Source of the DNA: Duganella sp. BJB476
GTDB lineage: Bacteria > Pseudomonadota > Gammaproteobacteria > Burkholderiales > Burkholderiaceae_D
Reading direction: 5' to 3'
NCBI RefSeq assembly: GCF_003416895.1
Contig: NZ_QVIO01000005.1
Span: forward strand, 186,001-250,000
DNA length: 64,000 bases
Numbering within the stretch: the first letter of the stretch is position 1; every line of letters starts with the position of its first letter. The notes beneath the pieces were generated by a model. That model worked only from the letters and a program-made list of their open reading frames with translations. It did no database searches and was not told the DNA's origin. The position numbers and the translations under genes are program-made. Shown piece by piece: positions 15,018 to 22,320 of the stretch.

Positions 15018-16262
15018 CTAGAACGTCAGCATGAAACGCGCGCCGGCGCTGACCGAGCGCGCGTAACGCACCGTGCCGCCGTTGGCGTGCACCAGGTGCC
15101 GCACCATCGCCAGGCCGATGCCCCGGCCCTGTTTTTTGGTCGAGAAGAACGGCGTGAAGATGTGCGCGGCCAGCGCCTCCGGCACGCCTGGGCCGTTGTC
15201 CACCACCTCGATGCGCAAACGGCCACCCCGGCTGAAGCGCGCGCGCACCTGCGCTTCCGGCGCCTTGTCGGTGATGGCTTCGGACGCGTTCTTCAGCAGG
15301 TTGATGAGCGCCTGCTCCAACTGGCCGGGATCGACCATCACCGCCAGCGACGCCGGCTCCACCGAGAACGACACCTTTCCACCCAAGGCCTGCCATTGCG
15401 GCGTGATCAGCATCGACAGGCGGTCGAACAACTCCTCCAGCAGCACGCGCTGCGGCTGCGCCTGCGGCACGGTCGACAGGCTGCGGTAGCTGCCGACAAA
15501 ATCGACCAGGCTGGCGGCGCGGCGCGAGATGGCGTCCAGCGCGGTGCCCAGGTCGGCGTGGATATCGGCCGGCAGTCCGGCCGCCGCTTCGTCCAGCAAG
15601 CCGCAGGCGGTGCGCGACAAGGACGCCACCGGGGTCAGCGAGTTCATGATCTCGTGGGTCAGGACCTGCACCAGTTCGCGCCAGGCGTTCAGGGCTTCGG
15701 CTTCCAGTTCGCTTTCCACCGGCATCAGCGCGGCCAGGCGCTGGGCCGCGCCCTGCATCGTCAGCGCGGCGACGGCGACCAGCGCGCGCTCCACGCCACG
15801 TTCGGTGTCAAAGCTGATCAGCTGCCGCTGGCCGGCGGTCTGCGCGGCCAGCAGTTGGTGCAGGTCCTGCGGCGCGCTGGCGCGGCCGGGTGCGAGCAAG
15901 CGGCGCGCGCTGGCGTTCAGCGGCGCCACCGCGCCGGCGCCGGCCGCGTTCCGGATGCTGAACAGCGCGATGGGCGCGTGTTCGAGCCGGGCTTCCAGCG
16001 CGTGGATGGTGTCGGCCAGTTCGCGACCTGCGGGGGCGCCGTGATGCATCGCGCTATCGTGCGCTTCCATGCGTGGGGTGCGCGGAGCCAGGCGGCGCAG
16101 GCATTGCCACAGCACGGCCGCAGGCACCAGCGCGGCCAGGCAGCACAGCACGATGCGGCGCGGCTCTGGCGTGGCGGACATAACGTCGGCAACGGCGGTC
16201 AGCGCCATCAAGCCGGCGACGCTGGCGGCAGCGCCCAGCTTAAGGAGGCGTTCAGATGCCAT
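15018..16262 (-). CDS. Sensor histidine kinase (NtrB/NtrY-like) paired with an NtrC-type regulator
   Basis: Membrane sensor kinase, 414 aa. Two hydrophobic segments at ~8-28 and ~37-56 enclose only a very short loop, so sensing is probably intramembrane or cytoplasmic. A PAS-like region covers ~85-185. The phospho-acceptor is H203 in VLTHEIMNSLTPVASLS. ATPase boxes are N (INLLKNASEA), G1 (VVDNGPGVP), F (FTPFFSTK) and G2 (GRGIGLAM). It overlaps the regulator gene by 11 bp and is translated after it. The pair is divergent from an HlyD/ABC operon with a sigma-54 promoter, which is its likely target. This family often responds to envelope or antimicrobial stress in related bacteria, but the signal here is unknown. 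Confidence 0.93.
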   Translation of the reverse strand: MASERLLKLGAAASVAGLMALTAVADVMSATPEPRRIVLCCLAALVPAAVLWQCLRRLAPRTPRMEAHDSAMHHGAPAGRELADTIHALEARLEHAPIALFSIRNAAGAGAVAPLNASARRLLAPGRASAPQDLHQLLAAQTAGQRQLISFDTERGVERALVAVAALTMQGAAQRLAALMPVESELEAEALNAWRELVQVLTHEIMNSLTPVASLSRTACGLLDEAAAGLPADIHADLGTALDAISRRAASLVDFVGSYRSLSTVPQAQPQRVLLEELFDRLSMLITPQWQALGGKVSFSVEPASLAVMVDPGQLEQALINLLKNASEAITDKAPEAQVRARFSRGGRLRIEVVDNGPGVPEALAAHIFTPFFSTKKQGRGIGLAMVRHLVHANGGTVRYARSVSAGARFMLTF

Positions 16263-17679
16263 GCTTGCCCAGCTTGCGGTACAGCGCTGCGCGGCTGACG
16301 CCCAGCGACTTGGCGGCGTGGCTGATATTGCCGTTGAACTGGGCCAGCGCCGAGGCGATGGCTTCGCGTTCCAGCGCGTCGAGCGTCATGTCGCCGGCGA
16401 TGGCGCCGCTGCCGGAGCCGCTAGTGGAGCCGCTGACGGAGCCATTGATGGTGGCGCGCGCTGAAGCGGCAACTGCGACGCCCGGCGATGCGATGAAATC
16501 TTCGCCATCATCCAGCGCCGCAGCGCCGGCGCCGAGGCCGAAATCGCCCAGCGAGAATTCAGCGCCCTGCCCCAGGATCACGGCGCGTTCGCAGGCGTGG
16601 CGCAGCGCCCGCACATTGCCCGGCCAGTCGTGGCGCAGCAGGCCGTCCATCGCCGCCGCGCTCACGTTGCGGACCGGCCGGTCGTACTGCAAGGCGTACA
16701 GGTTCAGATAATGCGCCAGCAGCAGCGGAATGTCCTCGCGCCGTTCGCGCAGCGGCGGCACGCGGATCACGATGGTGTTCAGGCGGAACAGCAAATCCGG
16801 CCGGAACACGGCGGGATCGAACAGCCGCGCCTCGTCCAGATTGGTGGCGCTGACGATGCGCACGTCGATGGCTTCCGGCTTGTCGGCGCCGATCGGCGTT
16901 ACCTCGCGCCGTTCCAGGGCGGTCAGCAACTTGGCCTGCGCCGCCAGCGGCATGTTGCCGATTTCGTCCAAAAACAGCGAGCCGCCGCGCGCGGCCTGGA
17001 AGCGCCCCGCCCTGTCGGCCTTGGCGTCCGTGAACGAACCTTTGCGGTGGCCGAACAACTCGCTCTCGAACGTCGATTCCGGCAGCGCCCCCATGTCCAC
17101 CGCCAGCAGCGTGCCGGCCGCGCGGCGCGACAACGCGTGAATGGCGCGCGCCACCAGCTCCTTGCCAACGCCATTCTCGCCCAGCACCATCACGTTCGCC
17201 TCGGTCGGCGCCACGCTGGCGATCAAGGCCTTCAACTCGCGCATCGCAGCCGACTCGCCCATCAGCTCCGGCGTCGCCGCGGTCGGCCCGCGCAGGGCGG
17301 CGCGACGGGCCAGCGCCTGGTCGATGGCGGCTACCAGCCGCGCGTTGTCCCATGGCTTGGTGATGAAATCGCCAGCGCCGCGCTTCAGCGCTTCCACCGC
17401 CAGCGGCACGTCTGCGTAGGCGGTCATCGCGATCACCGCCGGCGGCTGTGCCTGTGGGCGCAACAGGTCCAGCAGCGCCAGGCCTTCGGCGCCGTCGATG
17501 AAGCCGGGCGTGAAGTTCAGGTCCAGCAGCACCACATCCGGCACGCCCTGCGCCAGCAAGGCCGGCAAGCCTGCCGGATCGCACAGCGTGGCGACCTTGT
17601 CATAGCGTCGCCGCAGCAGCAGCTGCGCGGCAGTGGCGACATCGGCGTCATCATCGAGTATCAGTACGTAGGCGGTCAT
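16252..17679 (-). CDS. Sigma-54-dependent response regulator, NtrC family
   Basis: Activator of RNA polymerase sigma-54, 475 aa. Receiver domain at 1-120 with phospho-acceptor D53 (VVLLDLNFTP) and K108 (FITKPW). The AAA+ domain at ~138-370 has Walker A GENGVGKE (167-174), the sigma-54 contact loop GSFTDA (214-219, a variant of GAFTGA) and Walker B GGSLFLDEIGNMP. A Fis-type helix-turn-helix sits at the extreme C-terminus (NISHAAKSLGVSRAALYRKL). An Ala/Ser/Gly-rich linker at ~395-435 is unusually long. It is co-transcribed with the kinase gene and divergent from the HlyD-ABC operon, whose upstream dyads are its likely binding sites. Confidence 0.95.
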   Translation of the reverse strand: MTAYVLILDDDADVATAAQLLLRRRYDKVATLCDPAGLPALLAQGVPDVVLLDLNFTPGFIDGAEGLALLDLLRPQAQPPAVIAMTAYADVPLAVEALKRGAGDFITKPWDNARLVAAIDQALARRAALRGPTAATPELMGESAAMRELKALIASVAPTEANVMVLGENGVGKELVARAIHALSRRAAGTLLAVDMGALPESTFESELFGHRKGSFTDAKADRAGRFQAARGGSLFLDEIGNMPLAAQAKLLTALERREVTPIGADKPEAIDVRIVSATNLDEARLFDPAVFRPDLLFRLNTIVIRVPPLRERREDIPLLLAHYLNLYALQYDRPVRNVSAAAMDGLLRHDWPGNVRALRHACERAVILGQGAEFSLGDFGLGAGAAALDDGEDFIASPGVAVAASARATINGSVSGSTSGSGSGAIAGDMTLDALEREAIASALAQFNGNISHAAKSLGVSRAALYRKLGKHGI

Positions 17680-17750
17680 GCAGGCATTCTAGCAGCCGCC
17701 AACGGGCGCCGGACATGGCTTCCGGCCGCAGGCCCCGGACGCGCGCCGCA

Positions 17751-17789
17751 AGTGTTCAGTTCCGAACACTGGCCGCTGTTCATAAGCGG
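17751..17789. promoter_or_regulatory. Dyad sites, probable upstream activating sequence of the NtrC-type regulator
   Basis: AGTGTTC (17751-17757) and GAACACT (17764-17770) form a perfect 7-bp inverted repeat. CCGCT (17773-17777) and AGCGG (17785-17789) form a second. They lie about 70-110 bp upstream of the sigma-54 promoter, a normal distance for enhancer binding, and also near the regulator's own start. Confidence 0.6.
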
Positions 17790-17853
17790 ACACCGGGTAG
17801 CCAATGAGCGCCAATGAGGGCCAAACAGGCCGTCGATACAGGCTTTTTGACCA

Positions 17854-17869
17854 TGGCACAGGGCTTGCT
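17854..17869 (+). promoter_or_regulatory. Sigma-54 (-24/-12) promoter of the HlyD-ABC operon
   Basis: TGGCAC-N5-TTGCT matches the -24/-12 consensus, with GG at 17855-17856 and GC at 17867-17868. The predicted transcription start is near 17880. This makes the upstream ATG 17872 unusable and points to ATG 17941 as the true start of the adaptor gene. Confidence 0.8.
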
Positions 17870-17940
17870 GTATGGCTGCCATGCACATCAAAAAAAATAT
17901 CGGCCCCTCTCCTTCCCACCTGCCATCCAGCGGCGCGGCG

Positions 17941-19185
17941 ATGGATGTCGTGGTGCCCCGCAAACGCGGCAAGGCCATCGCCATCGGGCTGGCGGCCACG
18001 CTGGCCGTCGCGGCGGCCGGCTACGCCCTGTGGTCGTGGATGCCGCGCGGCCTGCAGATCGACGGCGCCGACCTGCGCATCGGCCAGGCCGCGCGCGGCA
18101 TCTTCGTCGACGAAATCGTCGTGCGCGCCAATGCGGAGCCGCTCAATTCCGTGATACTCGACTCGGTTGAATCGGGCCGGGTCGAAGAAGTCTTCGCCAT
18201 CGACGGCACGCTGGTGAAAAAAGGCCAGCTGCTGTTCCGCATCTCCAACCCGCAGCGCAACCTGGAGCTGCTGGCGCGCCAGTCGGAACACGCGGTCAGC
18301 ATCTTCAACCTGTCCAACCTGCGCGTGGCGCAGGAGGCCAGCGCCAGCGACCACCAGCGTCGGCGCGAAGATCTCCAGTACGCGCTGGAGCAGGTCCGCA
18401 AGCAGCATGAGCGCAACGTGAGGCTGGCGGCGCAGGGCTATATCTCCGCCGTCGCGCTGGAGGAATCGGCCGACAAGCTGCAACAGCAACGCCGCCTGCT
18501 GGCACAGGAGGAGCGCGCCTCCGGCACCGAGGACAGCGTGCGCCGCGATGCCGCAACGCAGCTGGAAACGGCGATCGGCGGCCTGAACTCCGGCCTGAAG
18601 CTGGTCGCCGCCACCGTCGATGCGCTGGCCGTGCGGGCACCGGTCGACGGCCGGCTGACCAACTTCCGCCTGCAGGTGGGTGAATCGATCAGCACCGGCA
18701 AGAACATCGGCCGCATCGACGATCCGGCGCGCTTCAAGCTCTCCGCCAGCGTCGACGAGTACTACCTGAACCGCATGGCGGTCGGCCGCCATGGCAGCGT
18801 CAAACAGGACGAGCGCAGCTACGCGATCGACATCCGCGCCATCTACCCGCAGATCAAGGAGGGCCGCTTCATGGTGGAACTGGTGTTCACCGGCGGCCAG
18901 CCGCCGGTGCTCAATCCCGGCCAGAGCCTGGACGCGCGCATCACGCTGGGCGAGCCGGCCAAGGCGCTGCTGCTGCCGAACGGCGCCTTCATCAACGACA
19001 GCGGCGGCGCCTGGGTCTATGTGCTGGACGCCGGCGGCCGCACGGCGCAGCGGCGCGCGGTACGCGTCGGCCGCCGCAACAACAGCCAGCTCGAAGTGCT
19101 CGAAGGCCTGGCCGCCGGCGACAAGGTGATCCTGTCCAGCTACGCGGCCTACGGAAATTCACCACGGCTGCAAATAACGCAGTAA
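17941..19185 (+). CDS. HlyD/MacA-family periplasmic adaptor subunit
   Basis: Membrane-fusion protein linking an inner-membrane ABC transporter to the periplasm or an outer-membrane channel. ATG 17941 is chosen (414 aa) because the sigma-54 start site lies near 17880; earlier ATGs at 17872 and 17881 would be at or before it. One N-terminal transmembrane anchor (AIAIGLAATLAVAAAGYALW) is followed by a biotinyl-lipoyl-like segment (VEEVFAIDGTLVKKGQLLFR), a long alpha-hairpin coiled coil (~85-235), the returning lipoyl half (VRAPVDGRLTNFRLQVGESI) and beta-barrel plus membrane-proximal domains. First gene of an operon with the ATPase and two FtsX-type permeases. No outer-membrane TolC gene is nearby. 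Substrate unknown. Confidence 0.92.
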   Translation: MDVVVPRKRGKAIAIGLAATLAVAAAGYALWSWMPRGLQIDGADLRIGQAARGIFVDEIVVRANAEPLNSVILDSVESGRVEEVFAIDGTLVKKGQLLFRISNPQRNLELLARQSEHAVSIFNLSNLRVAQEASASDHQRRREDLQYALEQVRKQHERNVRLAAQGYISAVALEESADKLQQQRRLLAQEERASGTEDSVRRDAATQLETAIGGLNSGLKLVAATVDALAVRAPVDGRLTNFRLQVGESISTGKNIGRIDDPARFKLSASVDEYYLNRMAVGRHGSVKQDERSYAIDIRAIYPQIKEGRFMVELVFTGGQPPVLNPGQSLDARITLGEPAKALLLPNGAFINDSGGAWVYVLDAGGRTAQRRAVRVGRRNNSQLEVLEGLAAGDKVILSSYAAYGNSPRLQITQ

Positions 19186-19217
19186 ATTCCCATAACTATC
19201 ACTAAAGGCAAAACCCC

Positions 19218-19898
19218 ATGCTCAAACTCGTCGGCATCAGCAAAATCCACCAGGCAGGAGAAATCCAGACCACCGCGCTGGATCGCATCGACCTGGAAAT
19301 CGAAGCGGGCGAATACGTCGCCATCACCGGGCCGTCCGGCTGCGGCAAGTCGACCATGCTGGGCATACTGGGGCTGCTGGACGTGCCGAACCACGGCGAA
19401 TACTGGTTCGAAGGCCAGAACGTGGCCGGCTGGAGCGAATCGAAACTGAACCAGCTGCGGCGCGGCCGCATCGGCTTCATCTTCCAAAGCTTCAACCTGA
19501 TCGAAGAATTGACCGTGTTCGAGAACGTCGAACTGGCGCTGGAATACAACGGCACGCCGGCGCGCGAACGGCGCGAGCGCGTAACAGCGATGCTCAACAA
19601 ACTGGGCGTGGGTCATCGCGCTTCGCACCGCCCTTCGCAACTGTCGGGCGGCCAACAACAGCGCGTGGCGATCGCGCGTGCGCTGGTGGCCGGCCCCGCA
19701 GTCCTGCTGGCCGATGAACCGACCGGTAACCTGGATACCGCGCACGGCGATGAAGTCATGCGCCTGCTGCGCGAGATTAACGCCGAAGGCACCACCGTGG
19801 TGATGGTCACGCACTCGCCGGACCATGCCGCGCAGGCTTCGCGCACACTGAATCTTCTGGATGGCCGCATCATGGTCGACGTCCTGCAAGCCGCTTAA
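19218..19898 (+). CDS. ABC transporter ATPase, MacB/LolD-like
   Basis: Cytoplasmic ATPase that powers the two FtsX-type permeases downstream. 226 aa, typical of the LolD/FtsE/MacB class. Walker A is GPSGCGKST, the signature is LSGGQQQRVAIARAL, Walker B is VLLADEPTGNLD and the switch histidine is VTHSPDH. The class hallmark GLLDVPNHGEYWFEG follows Walker A. It lies 32 bp after the adaptor gene and 18 bp before the first permease. In MacB these modules are fused; here the ATPase is separate. Confidence 0.95.
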   Translation: MLKLVGISKIHQAGEIQTTALDRIDLEIEAGEYVAITGPSGCGKSTMLGILGLLDVPNHGEYWFEGQNVAGWSESKLNQLRRGRIGFIFQSFNLIEELTVFENVELALEYNGTPARERRERVTAMLNKLGVGHRASHRPSQLSGGQQQRVAIARALVAGPAVLLADEPTGNLDTAHGDEVMRLLREINAEGTTVVMVTHSPDHAAQASRTLNLLDGRIMVDVLQAA

Positions 19899-19916
19899 AA
19901 CGTCAGGACCACCTTC

Positions 19917-22307
19917 ATGAACCTGCGCGACTTTCGCATCGGCTGGCGCCTGCTGTTGCAGCAGCCGGCCTACTCCGCCGTGGTCATCGGCGGCCTGGCG
20001 ATCGGCTTTGCCGCCTGCTTCCTGCTGTTCGGCTTTGTCGAGTTCTGCCTGAACTTCAACAGCGCCATCCCCGACAACGACCGCCTGGTCGTGGTCAAGC
20101 AGCGCATCAACGTCTTCCCGCGCCCTGAATGGCAAGCCTGGGCCTTCATGCCCCTGCGCGATGTGGCCCTCGCCAGCGGCATGGTATCGGAGGCCAGCGT
20201 CGCCAAGCCGCTGGAATCGCCGCTACGGGCCGGCAACGAACTGCGCGCACTGGCGCTGCAAGTGGTCGATCCCGATTTTCGCACCATGTTCGGCATCGTC
20301 GCGCTGCAAGGCGACTTGAACGCGGCGCTGACGCAGCCGGACGGCCTGGCGTTGACGCGGACCGGTGCGCATAAACTGTTCGGTGACAATCCCGCGATCG
20401 GTCAGACCGTCAGGGTCGACGGCACGGTATTGCAGGTGCGGGCGCTGATGCCCGATCCGCCGGCCAACAGTAGCCAGCAGTACGAGGCGCTGGTCGGTAC
20501 CGGCAGCAGCGCCTGGCCGGAGCGCGAGACCGCGATCAGCAAATGGGGACGCGGCACCGTCTACATGAAGCTCAAGCCCGGCGCGTCGATGGCGGCGTTG
20601 ACGGCGCTGCTGCAGGAAGCCAGCGAAAAATCGCCCACCAACCAGCGGGTGAAAACCAGCGCCATGGGCAAAGGCCTGAACGGCCGCAACGTCGCCGATA
20701 TCAGCCTGCTGCCGCTGCGCGACGCCTACTTCGACGAAGGCCTGGCCAACAGCCGCGCGGGCGAGCAGTACGGCCAGCGCAGCAGCGTGTTCGGACTGGC
20801 GGCGGCGGGTTTCCTGATCCTGCTGCTGGCCGCGATCAACTACATCAACCTGGCGACGGTGCGCACCTTGCGCCGCCAGCGCGAGATCGGCATCCGCAAG
20901 CTGCTGGGCGCCAGCTCGATGCGCCTGGTACGCCAGTTCCTCAGCGAGGCGGCGCTGACCTCCGTGCTGGCGGCCATGGCCGGCCTGGTGCTGGCGTGGC
21001 TGCTGCTGCCGACCTTCTCGGAGCTGGTGAACCGCCCGCTGGCCGGCATGTTCACGCCCTGGCGCTGCGTGATCGCGCTGGCGTTCGGACTGTTCATCGG
21101 TGTGTGCGCGGGCGCCTATCCTGCATGGCTGGCGCAGCACGCGTTGCCGGGACCCGCGCTGGCGGGACGCGGCAACAGCGAAACCGCGGCCGGTCTGTGG
21201 GTGCGGCGCGTGCTGACGGTACTGCAGTTTTCCAGCGCGATGGCGCTGTCGGCGACGGCGCTGGCGGTCGGCTGGCAGACCTGGTTCGCCATGCACGCCT
21301 CGCCGGGATTCGATACCGCGCACCTGCTGGTGCTGAACCTGCCGTCCGACGCGGAGGGCAGGCAGGGTGCTGTCGCCTTCATGGAGCAACTGGCCCGGCT
21401 GCCGCGCGTCGAAGGCGTGTCGTCCATTTCAGAGGCGGTCGGCCGCGATGGCATGAAGCTGATCAACACCGTGACGACCAGGGATGGCCGCGAAATCCCA
21501 TTGGAGGGCAAGAACATCAGCGCCAACTGGTTTGAGCTGAACCGCCTGCAAGCGCTGCACGGACGCCTGTATAACGCGACGCAGGATGTCGACTACGGCA
21601 AGTCCCCGCGCGCGGTGGTCAACACCGCCGCCGCGTTGGCGCTGGGTTTTGCGGCGCCGAAGGATGCGGTCGGCCAGGTTGTACCGGGCGGCATGGAGAT
21701 CGTCGGCGTCGCGCCCGATGTGCGCTTCCAGGGACTGCACCAGCCACCGAAAGCGATCGTCTATTTCGTCCGTCCCGGCGGCGTGCTGATGATACGCACC
21801 AGCGACAGCCTGGAGACGGCGTACAGCGAGATCGAACCGGTATGGCGCCGCCACTTCCCCAACGCCATCATGGAGATGAAGACGCAGCAGGCCGTCATCG
21901 AAGAACGCTACGCCACCGAAGCGCGGCTGATACGGATACTGGCGGCCACCAGTGTGATCGCCATCGCCCTGGCGGCCTTCGGCATCTACGTGCTGTCGGC
22001 CTACAGCGTGCAGCGCAGCCGGCGCGAGATCGTGATGCGCAAGCTGCACGGCGCCGGCCGCGCCGACATCGCGCTGATGATGGGCCGCGAATTCTCGGCG
22101 CTGGTGGGCGCCGGTGCGCTGATCGGCCTGCCGCTGGCGGCGGTGGCCATCCAGCGCTACCTGGCGGTCTACACCGAGCACGCCCCCATCGGCATCTGGA
22201 CGCTGGCGGCGGCGCTGGCGATGGCCCTTCTGGTGGCGCTATTGGCCACCACCCGCCATACCGTGACGGCCTTGCGCATGTCGCCCGCATTGGCGCTGCG
22301 CGACTGA
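19917..22307 (+). CDS. MacB/FtsX-type ABC permease, first of two
   Basis: Inner-membrane permease of 796 aa with two FtsX-like units: TM1 at ~21-43, a large periplasmic MacB-core-like domain (~45-290), a TM block at ~290-430, a second periplasmic domain and a final TM block (~675-796). FtsX signatures follow the helices: INLATVRTLRRQREIGIRKL and SRREIVMRKLHGAGR. Eight transmembrane helices suggest it is a fused double half-transporter. It may transmit mechanical force to the adaptor rather than form a channel, as in MacB. It shares clear internal and overall similarity with the next gene (same DFRIGWRLLL start), implying tandem duplication. Confidence 0.92.
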   Translation: MNLRDFRIGWRLLLQQPAYSAVVIGGLAIGFAACFLLFGFVEFCLNFNSAIPDNDRLVVVKQRINVFPRPEWQAWAFMPLRDVALASGMVSEASVAKPLESPLRAGNELRALALQVVDPDFRTMFGIVALQGDLNAALTQPDGLALTRTGAHKLFGDNPAIGQTVRVDGTVLQVRALMPDPPANSSQQYEALVGTGSSAWPERETAISKWGRGTVYMKLKPGASMAALTALLQEASEKSPTNQRVKTSAMGKGLNGRNVADISLLPLRDAYFDEGLANSRAGEQYGQRSSVFGLAAAGFLILLLAAINYINLATVRTLRRQREIGIRKLLGASSMRLVRQFLSEAALTSVLAAMAGLVLAWLLLPTFSELVNRPLAGMFTPWRCVIALAFGLFIGVCAGAYPAWLAQHALPGPALAGRGNSETAAGLWVRRVLTVLQFSSAMALSATALAVGWQTWFAMHASPGFDTAHLLVLNLPSDAEGRQGAVAFMEQLARLPRVEGVSSISEAVGRDGMKLINTVTTRDGREIPLEGKNISANWFELNRLQALHGRLYNATQDVDYGKSPRAVVNTAAALALGFAAPKDAVGQVVPGGMEIVGVAPDVRFQGLHQPPKAIVYFVRPGGVLMIRTSDSLETAYSEIEPVWRRHFPNAIMEMKTQQAVIEERYATEARLIRILAATSVIAIALAAFGIYVLSAYSVQRSRREIVMRKLHGAGRADIALMMGREFSALVGAGALIGLPLAAVAIQRYLAVYTEHAPIGIWTLAAALAMALLVALLATTRHTVTALRMSPALALRD

Positions 22308-22320
22308 ACCGGAGACTGGA

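Noticed and set aside
17872-17940. Upstream start for the HlyD-type adaptor
   Set aside because: The sigma-54 promoter predicts transcription from about 17880, so ATG 17872 is not in the mRNA; residues before M at 17941 look unlike a membrane-fusion protein.
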